From contig WTJI01000048.1 of assembly GCA_011524905.1 (NCBI GenBank), forward strand, positions 26,045 through 90,044: a stretch of DNA of 64,000 nucleotides, given 5' to 3'. The stretch is from Flavobacteriales bacterium. GTDB lineage: Bacteria > Bacteroidota > Bacteroidia > Flavobacteriales > Flavobacteriaceae. The notes beneath the pieces are model-generated. The model did not search any database. It was not told the origin of the DNA and was given only the letters and a program-made list of their open reading frames with translations. Position numbers and translations under genes: made by a program. Below, one piece after another: positions 33,796 through 42,390 of this stretch; positions within the stretch are counted from its first letter, which is position 1; every line of letters begins with the position of its first letter.

Positions 33796-34787
33796 TTGGA
33801 TTTCCTTAACAATTGAGACAGCTCTTTTTCTAAATCATCATACGTAAAATCTTTACTGGTTTCAGTAATCTGGTTTCCGTTGTAGATGGACGTTGCACTC
33901 AAGCTATGAATCAATGCCCGAGAAAGTCTTCGTTTGCGGCCGAATAAACGCAAAAGTTGTTCTAACTTATAAATAAGCCAAAGCTGTTTCTGGGATAGTT
34001 TTTTTATTTTAGGCGGGTGCGATAAATTTTTGGATATTTTTTCAAAAAACTGTTGGTAGGTCCAATTTTCTGAAACTAAGATAAAACGTCTTTTGTGAAT
34101 ACTGTCATCATAAATCCAATGTGCTGCTCTCACTACGTCATTAATGGAAACAAAGCCTGTACTACCCGAACTTACAAAAGTTCTCGGACCCTTGGTATGA
34201 GAAAGTATTTGTTGGAGCGGACTTTGATAATGCTCTAAACCCAAAATCACCCCAGGATTTAATATCGCGCCTCGAAGTCCTTCTTCCATAGCTTTCCAAA
34301 CCTCAAGTTCAGCTAGGTGCTTGGTATAAGCATAAGCTGTATGCGTTTCGTCTTTATTCCAGGTGTGGTTTGTGTCGATTGTTTTGCCCTTGTTCGCATT
34401 ACCCAATGCAGCAATGGAACTGATGTAGCCAAACCATTCTATTTTATTTTTCTGGGCTAGATTGAGCATTTGTATGGTACCATTAACATTGGTCGCCATC
34501 ATTTTTTCTTCTCTCCCAGGGAAAAGAGACACCAACGCAGCACAATGAAAAACTTTTGTAACACCTTGATAAGCTTCCTCCAGGGATGCCCAGTCATTTA
34601 GGTTGGCCTTTCGCCATTTGATGTCTTGCAAGTGTTTGGGAGTTAAGGATTGGTTTTCCAGAAAAAACACTGTTTCTTCTTTTTTCTTTTCATTGCGATA
34701 AATAGCAATGATAGGTTGATTCGAATGGAGAAAGGAAGCTAGCAAATGCCGCCCAACAAATCCAGTCGCTCCTGTTATCATTAGCAT
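33792..34787 (-). CDS. NAD-dependent epimerase/dehydratase family protein
   Basis: This is an extended short-chain dehydrogenase of about 331 residues with the Rossmann motif TGATGFVGRHLL at the start and the catalytic YAYTKHLAELEV (Tyr-x-x-x-Lys) near residue 150; YISSIAALG supplies the Ser/Thr. The pattern is close to dihydroflavonol-reductase-like and 3-beta-hydroxysteroid-dehydrogenase-like proteins; the substrate is unknown. The longest frame starts at a TTG, but a TAGTTTTG element ends 4 bases upstream of the ATG at 34787, which I take as a leaderless start. Confidence 0.87.
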   Translation of the reverse strand: MLMITGATGFVGRHLLASFLHSNQPIIAIYRNEKKKEETVFFLENQSLTPKHLQDIKWRKANLNDWASLEEAYQGVTKVFHCAALVSLFPGREEKMMATNVNGTIQMLNLAQKNKIEWFGYISSIAALGNANKGKTIDTNHTWNKDETHTAYAYTKHLAELEVWKAMEEGLRGAILNPGVILGLEHYQSPLQQILSHTKGPRTFVSSGSTGFVSINDVVRAAHWIYDDSIHKRRFILVSENWTYQQFFEKISKNLSHPPKIKKLSQKQLWLIYKLEQLLRLFGRKRRLSRALIHSLSATSIYNGNQITETSKDFTYDDLEKELSQLLRKSN

Positions 34788-34790
34788 CCC

Positions 34791-34798
34791 CAAAACTA
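34791..34798 (-). promoter_or_regulatory. -7 element of the epimerase gene (leaderless)
   Basis: The minus strand reads TAGTTTTG, exact to consensus, with the G 4 bases before the A of the ATG at 34787. Confidence 0.45.
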
Positions 34799-34838
34799 AG
34801 GAAATAAAGTGGTGGTTTTTTCTTTGCGCCTATAAATC

Positions 34839-34846
34839 TATCTTTG
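34839..34846 (+). promoter_or_regulatory. -7 element of tyrS
   Basis: TATCTTTG, exact to consensus, with its last base 18 bases before the tyrS ATG at 34864. Confidence 0.45.
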
Positions 34847-34863
34847 CTTTTCAAAAAGATATC

Positions 34864-36159
34864 ATGCCGTACAATTTTGTAGAAGCATTGCGTTGGAGAG
34901 GACTCATCCACGACATCATGCCTGAGACAGAAGACTATTTGAATGCCAACCAAGTAACGGGTTACATCGGATTTGATCCAACTGCAGATTCCCTCCACAT
35001 TGGTAGTTTGGTGCAAATCCTTATTCTTATGCACTTTCAAAAAGCAGGGCACCGACCTGTGGCTCTTGTCGGTGGCGCTACAGGTATGATTGGTGATCCG
35101 TCTGGAAAATCAGATGAACGAAATCTCTTAGATACTGAAACTCTTCAAAAAAATTGTGCAGGGATTCAACGACAACTCGAGCGTTTTTTGGATTTTGATA
35201 ATCAATCAGAAAATGCTGCCGTCTTGGTAAATAATTACGATTGGATGAAAGACTACAGCTTGATTGACTTTTCACGGGACATTGGAAAACACTTGACAGT
35301 CAACTATATGATGTCTAAAGACTCGGTAAAAAAACGCCTCGGTTCTGATGCCAAAGTGGGCATGTCATTTACTGAGTTTACATACCAATTGCTACAGGGT
35401 TATGATTTTTTGTATTTGTATGAAAATATGAACTGTAAAATTCAAATGGGTGGAAGTGATCAGTGGGGTAACATTACAACGGGAACCGAACTCATCAGAA
35501 GAAAATCAAGCGGTAAGGCTTTTGCAATAACTTGCCCTTTAATTACCAAGGCAGATGGTACTAAGTTTGGCAAGACTGAAGGGGGTAATATTTGGTTGGA
35601 TAAAAAAAGAACTTCTCCCTACAAATTTTATCAATATTGGCTCAATACTTCGGACGAAGATGCAAAGAATTATATCAAAATTTTCACCTTTTTATCTCAA
35701 GCGGAAGTAACTACCATGATAGCGCAGCACGAAGAAAAACCGCACTTTCGATTGCTCCAAAAGCAATTGGCTGCTGCTGTGACAGCGTTAGTTCACGGGA
35801 AAGAAGAACTTGAAAGTGCTGAAAAAGCTTCTGCTATTCTATTTGGTAAATCGACCGAAACAGATCTCAAAGCCTTAGATTCTCAAACTTTTTTGGATAT
35901 TTTCGAAGGGGTGCCACAAGCGGAGATTCCCGTAGCTGATTTTGAAACTGGAATGGATATGATTGCTGCACTGGCAGGTCAATCTCAGTTTTTGACATCT
36001 AATGGTGAGGCAAGAAGAGCATTGAAAGAAAATTCAATCTCAGTCAATAAGAAAAAAGTAACAGAAGATTATCGTATTGGAAAAGAAGATATGATTGCCG
36101 ATCAGTATGTTCTGTTACAACGTGGTAAAAAGAACTACTTTATTCTCCGTGGTGTGTAG
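34864..36159 (+). CDS. tyrS: tyrosyl-tRNA synthetase
   Basis: This 431-residue class I synthetase charges tRNA-Tyr. GFDPTADSLHIGSLVQI holds the HIGH-type motif, QMGGSDQWGNITTG the tyrosine pocket, and TKADGTKFGKTEGG the KFGKT form of KMSKS, which marks the TyrRS-1 type. An S4 RNA-binding domain closes the protein (SNGEARRALKENSISVNKKKV). The last 20 bases overlap the end of the convergent LuxE-like gene. Confidence 0.97.
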   Translation: MPYNFVEALRWRGLIHDIMPETEDYLNANQVTGYIGFDPTADSLHIGSLVQILILMHFQKAGHRPVALVGGATGMIGDPSGKSDERNLLDTETLQKNCAGIQRQLERFLDFDNQSENAAVLVNNYDWMKDYSLIDFSRDIGKHLTVNYMMSKDSVKKRLGSDAKVGMSFTEFTYQLLQGYDFLYLYENMNCKIQMGGSDQWGNITTGTELIRRKSSGKAFAITCPLITKADGTKFGKTEGGNIWLDKKRTSPYKFYQYWLNTSDEDAKNYIKIFTFLSQAEVTTMIAQHEEKPHFRLLQKQLAAAVTALVHGKEELESAEKASAILFGKSTETDLKALDSQTFLDIFEGVPQAEIPVADFETGMDMIAALAGQSQFLTSNGEARRALKENSISVNKKKVTEDYRIGKEDMIADQYVLLQRGKKNYFILRGV

Positions 36160-37147
36160 CAGCTCCAGCCATCAAATTACACCCTCTAATTTCGGCTGTA
36201 TCGAACCGGCCCAATACGTCGAAATTTCCAGTCCCACTTCGTTTACCGAGGTCTTGGGTAGCGATGAAAGCGCAACTGTTTTGGTTGGCTAAATCAATAA
36301 TATTCAATCCGCCCGTTTGCCCATTTGGCAGTGTAGAAAAAGGATCTGACGGGTCGCGTATCACAACTTGCATCCATGGGGGTGGGACAAATTTACCCGC
36401 AATTTGAGCATAGGCTTGCGACAGTAGTTCGGTCATACCGTATTCTGAGTGAATGTTGCGGCAACCTAAGTTGTCTTTTAAAACAGTATGTAATTCACTA
36501 CGAACCATTTCTTTCTTACGACCTTTCATCCCACCAGTTTCTATGACAGTTGTATAGTGGAGAGACTGGGGAAAGGCGGCCGCAAAATCAAGTAAGGCAA
36601 ATGAAACACCAATGAGTAATGTCGGTTGTTGTTGGGCTTCCAACTGTTTTATTTGATCTGATAGGGCTTGAAAATTATCTAAATAAAACCCACTTTCAGT
36701 CCGTCGACTTTGACGAATCAAATCAGAAACCATATAAACCAAAGAGGCATCATTTCTCTCTAAGTAAGAGGGAAGGAGTGCTAGGATAACCCAGTCCTTT
36801 GGTGAGCCGTATTGTCTTTTGAAAGCTGATCTAAAACTATTTTGGTACAAACTTAAATCAGATATGAAATGTTGTGCTGATGCCTGGGCAGTGGTTTGAC
36901 TGGATCGAAAAACCATTTCAATTTCTTTTTCTTGTGTTAAAATACGACGTGATTTGAACAAAGATATAGGTAGAAAAGGAAGATTTTCTATACTCGTTAC
37001 AGCACTCGGTGGGCGGTTGATCAGGTCACAATAGGCTCGAAAAACTGAATTATTGTCGTATTGATATGTTAGCGTATAATGGACAGCATCTTCAAAAATA
37101 TCTTGAGAGGAAATGGTATCGAGAGCAGAAAAAGGGAGTGGATTCAT
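36140..37147 (-). CDS. LuxE-like acyl-protein synthetase / acyltransferase
   Basis: This 335-residue protein of the ANL (adenylate-forming) superfamily resembles the acyl-protein synthetase LuxE. It has the short LuxE-type layout: FEDAVHYTLTYQYDNNSVFRAYCDL at the start, LPSYLERNDASLVYMV, and HSEYGMTELLSQAYA, the usual A5-type motif of adenylating enzymes. It probably activates a carboxylic acid as an acyl adenylate and passes it to a thiol or amine; the substrate is unknown. It starts immediately after the stop of the T9SS-signal gene. Confidence 0.82.
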   Translation of the reverse strand: MNPLPFSALDTISSQDIFEDAVHYTLTYQYDNNSVFRAYCDLINRPPSAVTSIENLPFLPISLFKSRRILTQEKEIEMVFRSSQTTAQASAQHFISDLSLYQNSFRSAFKRQYGSPKDWVILALLPSYLERNDASLVYMVSDLIRQSRRTESGFYLDNFQALSDQIKQLEAQQQPTLLIGVSFALLDFAAAFPQSLHYTTVIETGGMKGRKKEMVRSELHTVLKDNLGCRNIHSEYGMTELLSQAYAQIAGKFVPPPWMQVVIRDPSDPFSTLPNGQTGGLNIIDLANQNSCAFIATQDLGKRSGTGNFDVLGRFDTAEIRGCNLMAGAATHHGE

Positions 37148-37498
37148 TTATTTGACAACGAGCCTTTGAATCCCTGTTTTTTGGTCTTGTGTGACCTGAA
37201 ACAAATAAATACCCGTTTTCAACTGATCAAGATGAATCATTTTCTCTTGGGTTGTCAATTGATATTCAACTTCGCCCATAATATTATAAATGATAATCTC
37301 CTTTGGACTGGTACTGGGACATTTTAAAAATAATGGTCCTTGGTCATATGGATTGGGATAAATAGAAAATATTAACTGGGGCTGCTTATCTGTAGGAAGG
37401 GGATTGTTTTCGAGCGATATAGCGGCGTCTAAAGGAGGAGCGAAAGCAAGCCAACCTAGCAAGAAAAAAATATAAGATTTGATTTTAAGATATTTCAT
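37148..37498 (-). CDS. mini-protein made of a signal peptide and a type IX secretion sorting domain
   Basis: This is a 116-residue protein. Residues 1-25 form a Sec signal peptide, and residues 43-116 form an ordinary T9SS type A sorting domain: FSIYPNPYDQGPLFL, EIIIYNIMGEVEYQL, then LKTGIYLFQVTQ and a final QRLVVK. Only about 18 residues lie between them, so there is no cargo domain. It may be the remnant of a larger secreted protein or a deliberate stand-alone signal carrier. It is co-transcribed with the LuxE-like gene. Confidence 0.85.
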   Translation of the reverse strand: MKYLKIKSYIFFLLGWLAFAPPLDAAISLENNPLPTDKQPQLIFSIYPNPYDQGPLFLKCPSTSPKEIIIYNIMGEVEYQLTTQEKMIHLDQLKTGIYLFQVTQDQKTGIQRLVVK

Positions 37499-37756
37499 GA
37501 GGCAATATTCAATCTAAAATAAGATTTTTTAGGTTTAGATAAGTTTATTTTTCTCTTAAATTTAAAGATTAGGTAACATTCATGTAGTACATTTGAGACA
37601 ATACGTAAGATTTTGAGATTCGTTAAGCGTTCAATACAGTTGGGATCAAACGCTTACAAAGCTCAAAAATCATATTGTGAAATATCTATATTCTGTTGTC
37701 GGACAATGGATTTAAACTTTGATATTCTCATCTGATTGGCGTAAAAAAAATAATGG

Positions 37757-38443
37757 ATGAAAAAAAGTGATATAAAAATACTTTTGGTTGATGACGAACC
37801 GGATATTCGGGAGATAATTGGTTACAACCTTTCTAATGAAGGCTATCAGGTTTATGAAGCCTCAGATGGAGAAAAAGCGGTAAAGAAAGCAGAAGAAATC
37901 ATACCCCATCTCATTATAATGGATATTATGATGCCAAATTTGGATGGAATCTCGGCCTGCGAGTTGCTTCGTGGAAATCCCAAATTACAAGCTACAGTAG
38001 TGATGTTTTTAACAGCACGAGGGGAGGATTTTTCTTATGTAGCAGCTTTTGATGCAGGGGCAGATGATTATGTAACCAAGCCGATCAAACCTAAGGTGCT
38101 CCTGTCAAAGGTAAAAGGGTTATTACGCCGATTTAAAAATGCAGATGCAACGCCCGCTGTGTTGAATTTGGGAAACATAACTATTGATCGTGAAGAGTAT
38201 AAAGTTTCGCAAGGTGACCAATCTTATACACTTCCACGAAAAGAGTTTGAACTCCTCTACTTGTTAGCCTCACGTCCAGGAAAAGTTCATAAGCGTGAGA
38301 AAATTATGGAGAAAATTTGGGGCAGTGATGTAGTGGTTGGTGACCGTACCATAGATGTACATATCCGTAAACTGAGAGAGAAAGTAGGAGATCATTATTT
38401 TAAGACAGTAAAAGGGGTGGGCTATAAGTTTGAAATTGAATAG
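37757..38443 (+). CDS. OmpR/PhoB-family response regulator
   Basis: This 228-residue regulator has an N-terminal receiver domain with acidic residues in LLVDDEPD, the phospho-acceptor Asp in IIMDIMMPNLDG (near residue 54), the Thr in MFLTARG and the Lys in DDYVTKPIKP. The C-terminal winged-helix DNA-binding domain runs from YTLPRKEFELLYLLASRPGKV to KTVKGVGYKFE. It is paired with the histidine kinase 8 bases downstream. The 258 bases upstream hold no other gene and probably carry its promoter; I found no clean -7 match. Confidence 0.95.
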   Translation: MKKSDIKILLVDDEPDIREIIGYNLSNEGYQVYEASDGEKAVKKAEEIIPHLIIMDIMMPNLDGISACELLRGNPKLQATVVMFLTARGEDFSYVAAFDAGADDYVTKPIKPKVLLSKVKGLLRRFKNADATPAVLNLGNITIDREEYKVSQGDQSYTLPRKEFELLYLLASRPGKVHKREKIMEKIWGSDVVVGDRTIDVHIRKLREKVGDHYFKTVKGVGYKFEIE

Positions 38444-38451
38444 ACAGAAAG

Positions 38452-39498
38452 GTGCTAAAAAAATATTCCATCGCCCTTCAGATTGCTACCGCCATCACGC
38501 TCGTTGTTTTGGTATTATTAATTGGCGGTTTGTTTATACTAAGCCCCTATTCTATCCCATTTAACTTTTATTTTGCTGCTATCATTATAGCAATATTCAC
38601 TGGATTTATTTGTTTTTTCTTGATCTACAATCGAATTGAAAAATTTGTGCGAAATCAAATTCGTTCGCTCTACAGAGATTTATTCCCAGCCGATTATCCG
38701 CAGTTTGAAAAATCAGTAGCTTCTGATGTAGCTGCTATGACGCAAGGTCTACAAAAATATACGACAGATCAAAAGTTAGAGATTGAATTATTGAAAGAGC
38801 GAGAACTGTACCGAAAAGAATTTATAGGTAATGTGTCTCACGAATTAAAAACACCTTTATTTACGATTCAGGGCTATATCTTAACCCTTTTGGAAGGTGG
38901 TGCCAAAGACAAAAAAATCCGAAAAAAATATTTGAACCGAGCAGCCAAAGGAGTGGAACGCTTGATTTACATCATAAGGGATTTAGACCTGATCACCCAA
39001 TTCGAAGCAGGTGTTCAAAATCTTGAAATTATAAAGTTTGATTTGGTTGAATTGGCCCATAATGTTTTTGAATTGCTTGAAATGCAAGCAGAAAAGTATA
39101 ACATAAAACTTAAATTTGACCAAGTCTACACCGAACCCATTTGGGTACAAGCTGACCAGGAACGCATTATGCAAGTGATTACCAATTTGGTGGTCAATTC
39201 TTTAAAATATGGTGTAAAAAATGGTACCACAGAAATCGGTTTTACAATCATTAATGACAGCAAGGTTTTGGTCAAAGTTTTAGACAACGGAGAGGGTATC
39301 GAAGAAAGTCACTTACCGCGCCTTTTTGAACGTTTTTACAGGATAGACAAATCGGGTAGTCGCAAGCAAGGGGGATCGGGATTAGGCCTTGCTATTGTCA
39401 AACATATTGTAGATGCCCACCAAGAACAACTTTATGTAAACAGCACTCCAGGAGTTGGTTCAGAGTTTTCTTTTTCCCTTAATCTGTTCGAAGGGTAA
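38452..39498 (+). CDS. sensor histidine kinase (PhoR-like)
   Basis: This 348-residue kinase has two membrane helices close together at the N terminus (about 10-30 and 37-60), so it has almost no periplasmic sensor part. The H box is FIGNVSHELKTPLFTIQGY with the phospho-accepting His. The N, G1 and G2 boxes are VNSLKYG, VLDNGEGI and GSGLGLAIVKHI, so the ATP-binding domain is complete. The start is GTG (38452). It is cotranscribed with the regulator; the stimulus is unknown, but a PhoR-like role in phosphate sensing is possible. Confidence 0.94.
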   Translation: MLKKYSIALQIATAITLVVLVLLIGGLFILSPYSIPFNFYFAAIIIAIFTGFICFFLIYNRIEKFVRNQIRSLYRDLFPADYPQFEKSVASDVAAMTQGLQKYTTDQKLEIELLKERELYRKEFIGNVSHELKTPLFTIQGYILTLLEGGAKDKKIRKKYLNRAAKGVERLIYIIRDLDLITQFEAGVQNLEIIKFDLVELAHNVFELLEMQAEKYNIKLKFDQVYTEPIWVQADQERIMQVITNLVVNSLKYGVKNGTTEIGFTIINDSKVLVKVLDNGEGIEESHLPRLFERFYRIDKSGSRKQGGSGLGLAIVKHIVDAHQEQLYVNSTPGVGSEFSFSLNLFEG

Positions 39499-39505
39499 TT
39501 ACTTT

Positions 39506-39534
39506 TTGTACCCCAATCATTCTTTGTAATTTTA
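39506..39534 (+). promoter_or_regulatory. trmB promoter (leaderless)
   Basis: TTG at 39506-39508, an 18-base spacer and TAATTTTA at 39527-39534 (last base deviates from G). The element ends 5 bases before the trmB ATG at 39539. Confidence 0.5.
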
Positions 39535-39538
39535 GCCG

Positions 39539-40210
39539 ATGGGCAGTAAAAATAAATTGAAGCGATTTCGCGAGAACGAGACTTTTCCACATGTTGTTCA
39601 ACCCAGTCGAATGATCCTAGAAAACAATCAGTTTGAGTGGAAGGGTCGTTGGGTCGATTTTTTTCAAAACGATGCGCCTTTGGTTTTGGAATTGGGCTGC
39701 GGTAAAGGAGAATATACTGTGCACTTGGCAGAAAAATATCCTGAAAAAAATTTTATCGGGATAGATATCAAAGGAGCCCGATTTTGGCGGGGCGCCAAAA
39801 CAGTTCAACAGCAACAAATCCCTAATGCTGCTTTCATTCGTGCTCAGATCGAACTAATCGCTCAACTATTCGCCAATCAAGAAGTAAGCGAGATTTGGAT
39901 TACCTTTCCTGATCCGCAAATCAAATTTAAACGAAGCAAACACCGTTTGACCCACCCCCAAATGTTACAATTATACAAACAGATTCTACGTCCTCAGGGT
40001 ACGATTCATCTTAAAACAGATAGTGAGTTTTTACATGGATACACCTTGGGAGTTTTAAACGATCCTGCTTATGTGATCGACTATGCCCACCACGATATTT
40101 ACAACAATCCACATGCTCCAGACGAAGCTACTGCCGTGCAAACATTTTATGAACAAATGTTTTTAGAGCAAGACAAAGCCATAACCTATTTAAAGTTTCA
40201 CCATCGATGA
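39539..40210 (+). CDS. trmB: tRNA (guanine-N7)-methyltransferase
   Basis: This 223-residue SAM-dependent enzyme methylates G46 of tRNAs. The SAM-binding motif is LVLELGCGKGEYTVHLA, followed by NFIGIDIKGARFWRGAK, and the substrate region is EIWITFPDPQIKFKRSKHRLTHP, the hallmark of TrmB. Length is normal. The last four bases overlap the alkyltransferase-like gene (ATGA). Confidence 0.95.
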   Translation: MGSKNKLKRFRENETFPHVVQPSRMILENNQFEWKGRWVDFFQNDAPLVLELGCGKGEYTVHLAEKYPEKNFIGIDIKGARFWRGAKTVQQQQIPNAAFIRAQIELIAQLFANQEVSEIWITFPDPQIKFKRSKHRLTHPQMLQLYKQILRPQGTIHLKTDSEFLHGYTLGVLNDPAYVIDYAHHDIYNNPHAPDEATAVQTFYEQMFLEQDKAITYLKFHHR

Positions 40211-40563
40211 AACCGAAAGCGACCACGCTACATTTTTTTCAGCATGTCTATACCGTTGTCCGACAAATCCCAGCAGGCCGGGTGACAAGCTATGGAGCTA
40301 TTGGTCGGTACTTGGGGGCACCCCAGAGTGCTCGTATGGTGGGATGGGCGATGAATGCCTCACACCAAGATCCTAGTATTCCAGCACACAGGGTAGTCAA
40401 TAGAGTGGGGCTATTGACAGGAAAACATCACTTTGCGGGGAGTACACTCATGCAACAATTACTAGAAAATGAGGGGGTTGTAGTGAAAAACGACCAGGTA
40501 CAGTCTTTTGAAAAATATTTCTGGGATCCAAGCCAGCACCTGACCCCTTGGGAAAACCACTAA
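40207..40563 (+). CDS. alkyltransferase-like protein (MGMT family without active-site Cys)
   Basis: This 118-residue protein has only the DNA-binding domain of O6-methylguanine-DNA methyltransferase: IPAGRVTSYGAIGRYLG with the helix-turn-helix, then GWAMNAS and the active-site segment IPAHRVVN. The family motif PCHR reads PAHR here, with Ala60 in place of the alkyl-accepting Cys. Alkyltransferase-like proteins (ATL), such as E. coli YbaZ (PWHR) and Thermus TTHA1564 (Ala), bind O6-alkylguanine and pass the lesion to nucleotide excision repair. It cannot be a methyltransferase. Confidence 0.9.
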   Translation: MKPKATTLHFFQHVYTVVRQIPAGRVTSYGAIGRYLGAPQSARMVGWAMNASHQDPSIPAHRVVNRVGLLTGKHHFAGSTLMQQLLENEGVVVKNDQVQSFEKYFWDPSQHLTPWENH

Positions 40564-40570
40564 TGCGTTT

Positions 40571-40599
40571 TTGTAATTCCCTTTCCCAAAGTATATTTG
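40571..40599 (+). promoter_or_regulatory. mrp/nifU/ferredoxin promoter
   Basis: TTG at 40571-40573, an 18-base spacer and TATATTTG at 40592-40599 form a complete Bacteroidota -33/-7 pair. The last base is 19 bases before the ATG at 40618. The element lies inside the longest open frame of mrp, which rules out the upstream TTG start at 40597. Confidence 0.6.
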
Positions 40600-40617
40600 C
40601 AGCGACACAAACAGGCT

Positions 40618-41751
40618 ATGAAAATCACAAAAAATCAAGTAGTTGAGGCACTTAAATTACTGAGTGCACCGGGAGAAGGTGGAGATTTGGTAAGCAGTGG
40701 AGCGATAAAGAATGTCATGATATTTGGAGACCAAATAGACTTAGACATTGTTTTACAAAACCCCAGTCTACAAGCCCGCAAAAAGTTGGAGGTATCAATA
40801 CTTAAAACAATACATGAAAAAGTATATGATAAGGCCAAAATAAAAATTAATGCCACAGTAGAAAAAAAGCCAGCCCAAGAACCCATCAAAGGCCAGCCCG
40901 TTCAGGGAATCGATTCAATTATTGCTATTTCCTCGGGTAAGGGTGGTGTCGGCAAATCAACTGTTACGGCCAACTTAGCCGTGTCTTTGGCTCAAATGGG
41001 TTGTAAAGTTGGGGTCCTAGATGCAGATATTTATGGTCCTTCTATCCCCATTATGTTTGATATGGAAGGTGCCAGACCACTATCTGTAACAGTGAACGGA
41101 GCATCAAAAATGGAACCAATTGAAAATTATGGGGTCAAAGTATTGTCGATTGGTTTTTTTACCAAGCCCGAACAAGCAGTTATTTGGCGCGGTCCAATGG
41201 CTACTAAAGCACTTAATCAACTGATCTTTGATGCGGCCTGGGGTGAACTTGATTTTTTGTTGATTGATTTACCACCTGGAACAGGCGACATCCATTTGAG
41301 TATTGTTCAAGCGTTGCCCCTCAATGGTGCTGTTGTTGTTAGTACCCCTCAAAGCGTTGCGCTTGCCGATGCACGTAAAGGTATCGCAATGTTTCAGCAA
41401 GAAAATATCAATGTACCTATTTTGGGTATTGTAGAAAACATGGCTTATTTTTCTCCGGCCGAACTACCTGATCATAAATATTATATCTTTGGTGAACGTG
41501 GAGCAGAATATTTAGCTGCAGACAAAAAAGTGCCTTTTTTAGGTGCACTGCCGCTCATTCAAAGTGTTCGTGAAGCCGCTGATGTAGGACGTCCAGCTGC
41601 CTTGCAGGTCGATACAATCGCTCGTGAAGCCATTGATAACACTGCCAGAAATATGGTTGAACAACTTATACAACGCAACGATAATCTGCCACCGACAAAG
41701 GTGGTAGAAATTACAAATATGGTGGGGTGTAGTGCAGTAAAAAATAAGTAA
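40618..41751 (+). CDS. mrp: Mrp/NBP35-type Fe-S carrier ATPase (ApbC)
   Basis: This is a 377-residue P-loop protein. An N-terminal MIP18/DUF59-type domain (about 1-90, ITKNQVVEALKLLSAPGEGGD) is followed by the deviant Walker A GKGGVGKSTVTANLA and the switch motif LLIDLPPGTGD. It is a Fe-S cluster carrier or assembly ATPase. Most bacterial members have a CxxC bridging the dimer; here this region (ENMAYFSPAELPDHKYYIFGERG) lacks that pair, as in other Bacteroidota. It is followed without gap by a NifU-type scaffold and a ferredoxin. Confidence 0.92.
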   Translation: MKITKNQVVEALKLLSAPGEGGDLVSSGAIKNVMIFGDQIDLDIVLQNPSLQARKKLEVSILKTIHEKVYDKAKIKINATVEKKPAQEPIKGQPVQGIDSIIAISSGKGGVGKSTVTANLAVSLAQMGCKVGVLDADIYGPSIPIMFDMEGARPLSVTVNGASKMEPIENYGVKVLSIGFFTKPEQAVIWRGPMATKALNQLIFDAAWGELDFLLIDLPPGTGDIHLSIVQALPLNGAVVVSTPQSVALADARKGIAMFQQENINVPILGIVENMAYFSPAELPDHKYYIFGERGAEYLAADKKVPFLGALPLIQSVREAADVGRPAALQVDTIAREAIDNTARNMVEQLIQRNDNLPPTKVVEITNMVGCSAVKNK

Positions 41752-42005
41752 TGACCAGTAAAGAGTTGAAAATATCTGTCTTAAATGCTCTGGATGAAAT
41801 CAGACCATTTCTGGCATCCGATGGGGGCGATATTTCTCTTGTCAGCATCGAAGATGACCGTCTTGTAAAGGTACAACTCCACGGTGCTTGTGTTGCATGT
41901 AGTGTAAATCAGATGACCTTGAAGACAGGGGTTGAAATGACCATAAAAAAGCATGCGCCTCAAATCGAAGCGGTTATTAGTGTAGAACCATCTTCAATCT
42001 CCTAA
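41751..42005 (+). CDS. NifU-like C-terminal domain Fe-S scaffold protein
   Basis: This 84-residue protein consists of a single NifU C-terminal domain. RPFLASDGGDISLVSIEDD precedes the cluster-binding C-x-x-C in GACVACSVNQMTLKTGVE. Such Nfu-type scaffolds hold a [4Fe-4S] cluster at a dimer interface and pass it to target proteins. Its ATG overlaps the mrp stop (TAATG). Confidence 0.93.
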   Translation: MTSKELKISVLNALDEIRPFLASDGGDISLVSIEDDRLVKVQLHGACVACSVNQMTLKTGVEMTIKKHAPQIEAVISVEPSSIS

Positions 42006-42008
42006 TTC

Positions 42009-42326
42009 TTGGACATACAGATCACAGTTATTGATCGCGAAGGCAAGACTCATAAGCTCAGTGCGCCAACGGATATGGCGATGAACTTGATGGAAGTTTG
42101 TAAATCCTATGAATTGCCTGTAGAAGGCACATGTGGTGGGATGGCACTTTGTGCCTCCTGTCAGTGTTATGTCAAGTCTTCTCATTCTTTATCTGAAAAG
42201 TCAGAAGATGAAGAAGCTATGTTGGCCGAAGCATTCCACGTTGAACCCAACAGTCGATTGGCATGTCAAATTCCTATCACTACCGAACTAGATGGATTGG
42301 AAGTGATTTTGGCTCCTGAAGAATGA
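42009..42326 (+). CDS. [2Fe-2S] ferredoxin (adrenodoxin type)
   Basis: This is a 105-residue ferredoxin with the cluster ligands in TCGGMALCASCQCYV and a fourth Cys in SRLACQIPI, the C-x5-C-x2-C plus distal-Cys pattern of ISC-type ferredoxins. The start is a TTG (42009) just behind the NifU stop, with no ATG before the conserved strand DIQITVIDREG. With its neighbours it makes a compact Fe-S carrier, scaffold and electron-donor unit. Confidence 0.9.
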   Translation: MDIQITVIDREGKTHKLSAPTDMAMNLMEVCKSYELPVEGTCGGMALCASCQCYVKSSHSLSEKSEDEEAMLAEAFHVEPNSRLACQIPITTELDGLEVILAPEE

Positions 42327-42371
42327 TTCATTTTTTTTTGTTGTACACCGCAACATTCCTCCCCCTTTTTA

Positions 42372-42379
42372 TATTTTTG
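42372..42379 (+). promoter_or_regulatory. -7 element of the maltodextrin operon
   Basis: TATTTTTG, exact to consensus, ending 12 bases before the pgmB ATG at 42391. A TTG 28 bases further upstream is too far for a usual -33 box. Confidence 0.4.
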
Positions 42380-42390
42380 AATTTTTAAAA

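Noticed and set aside
37499..37756. AT-rich gap before the response regulator as a possible riboswitch or small RNA
   Set aside because: No convincing stem structure or conserved motif; it is probably just a promoter region.
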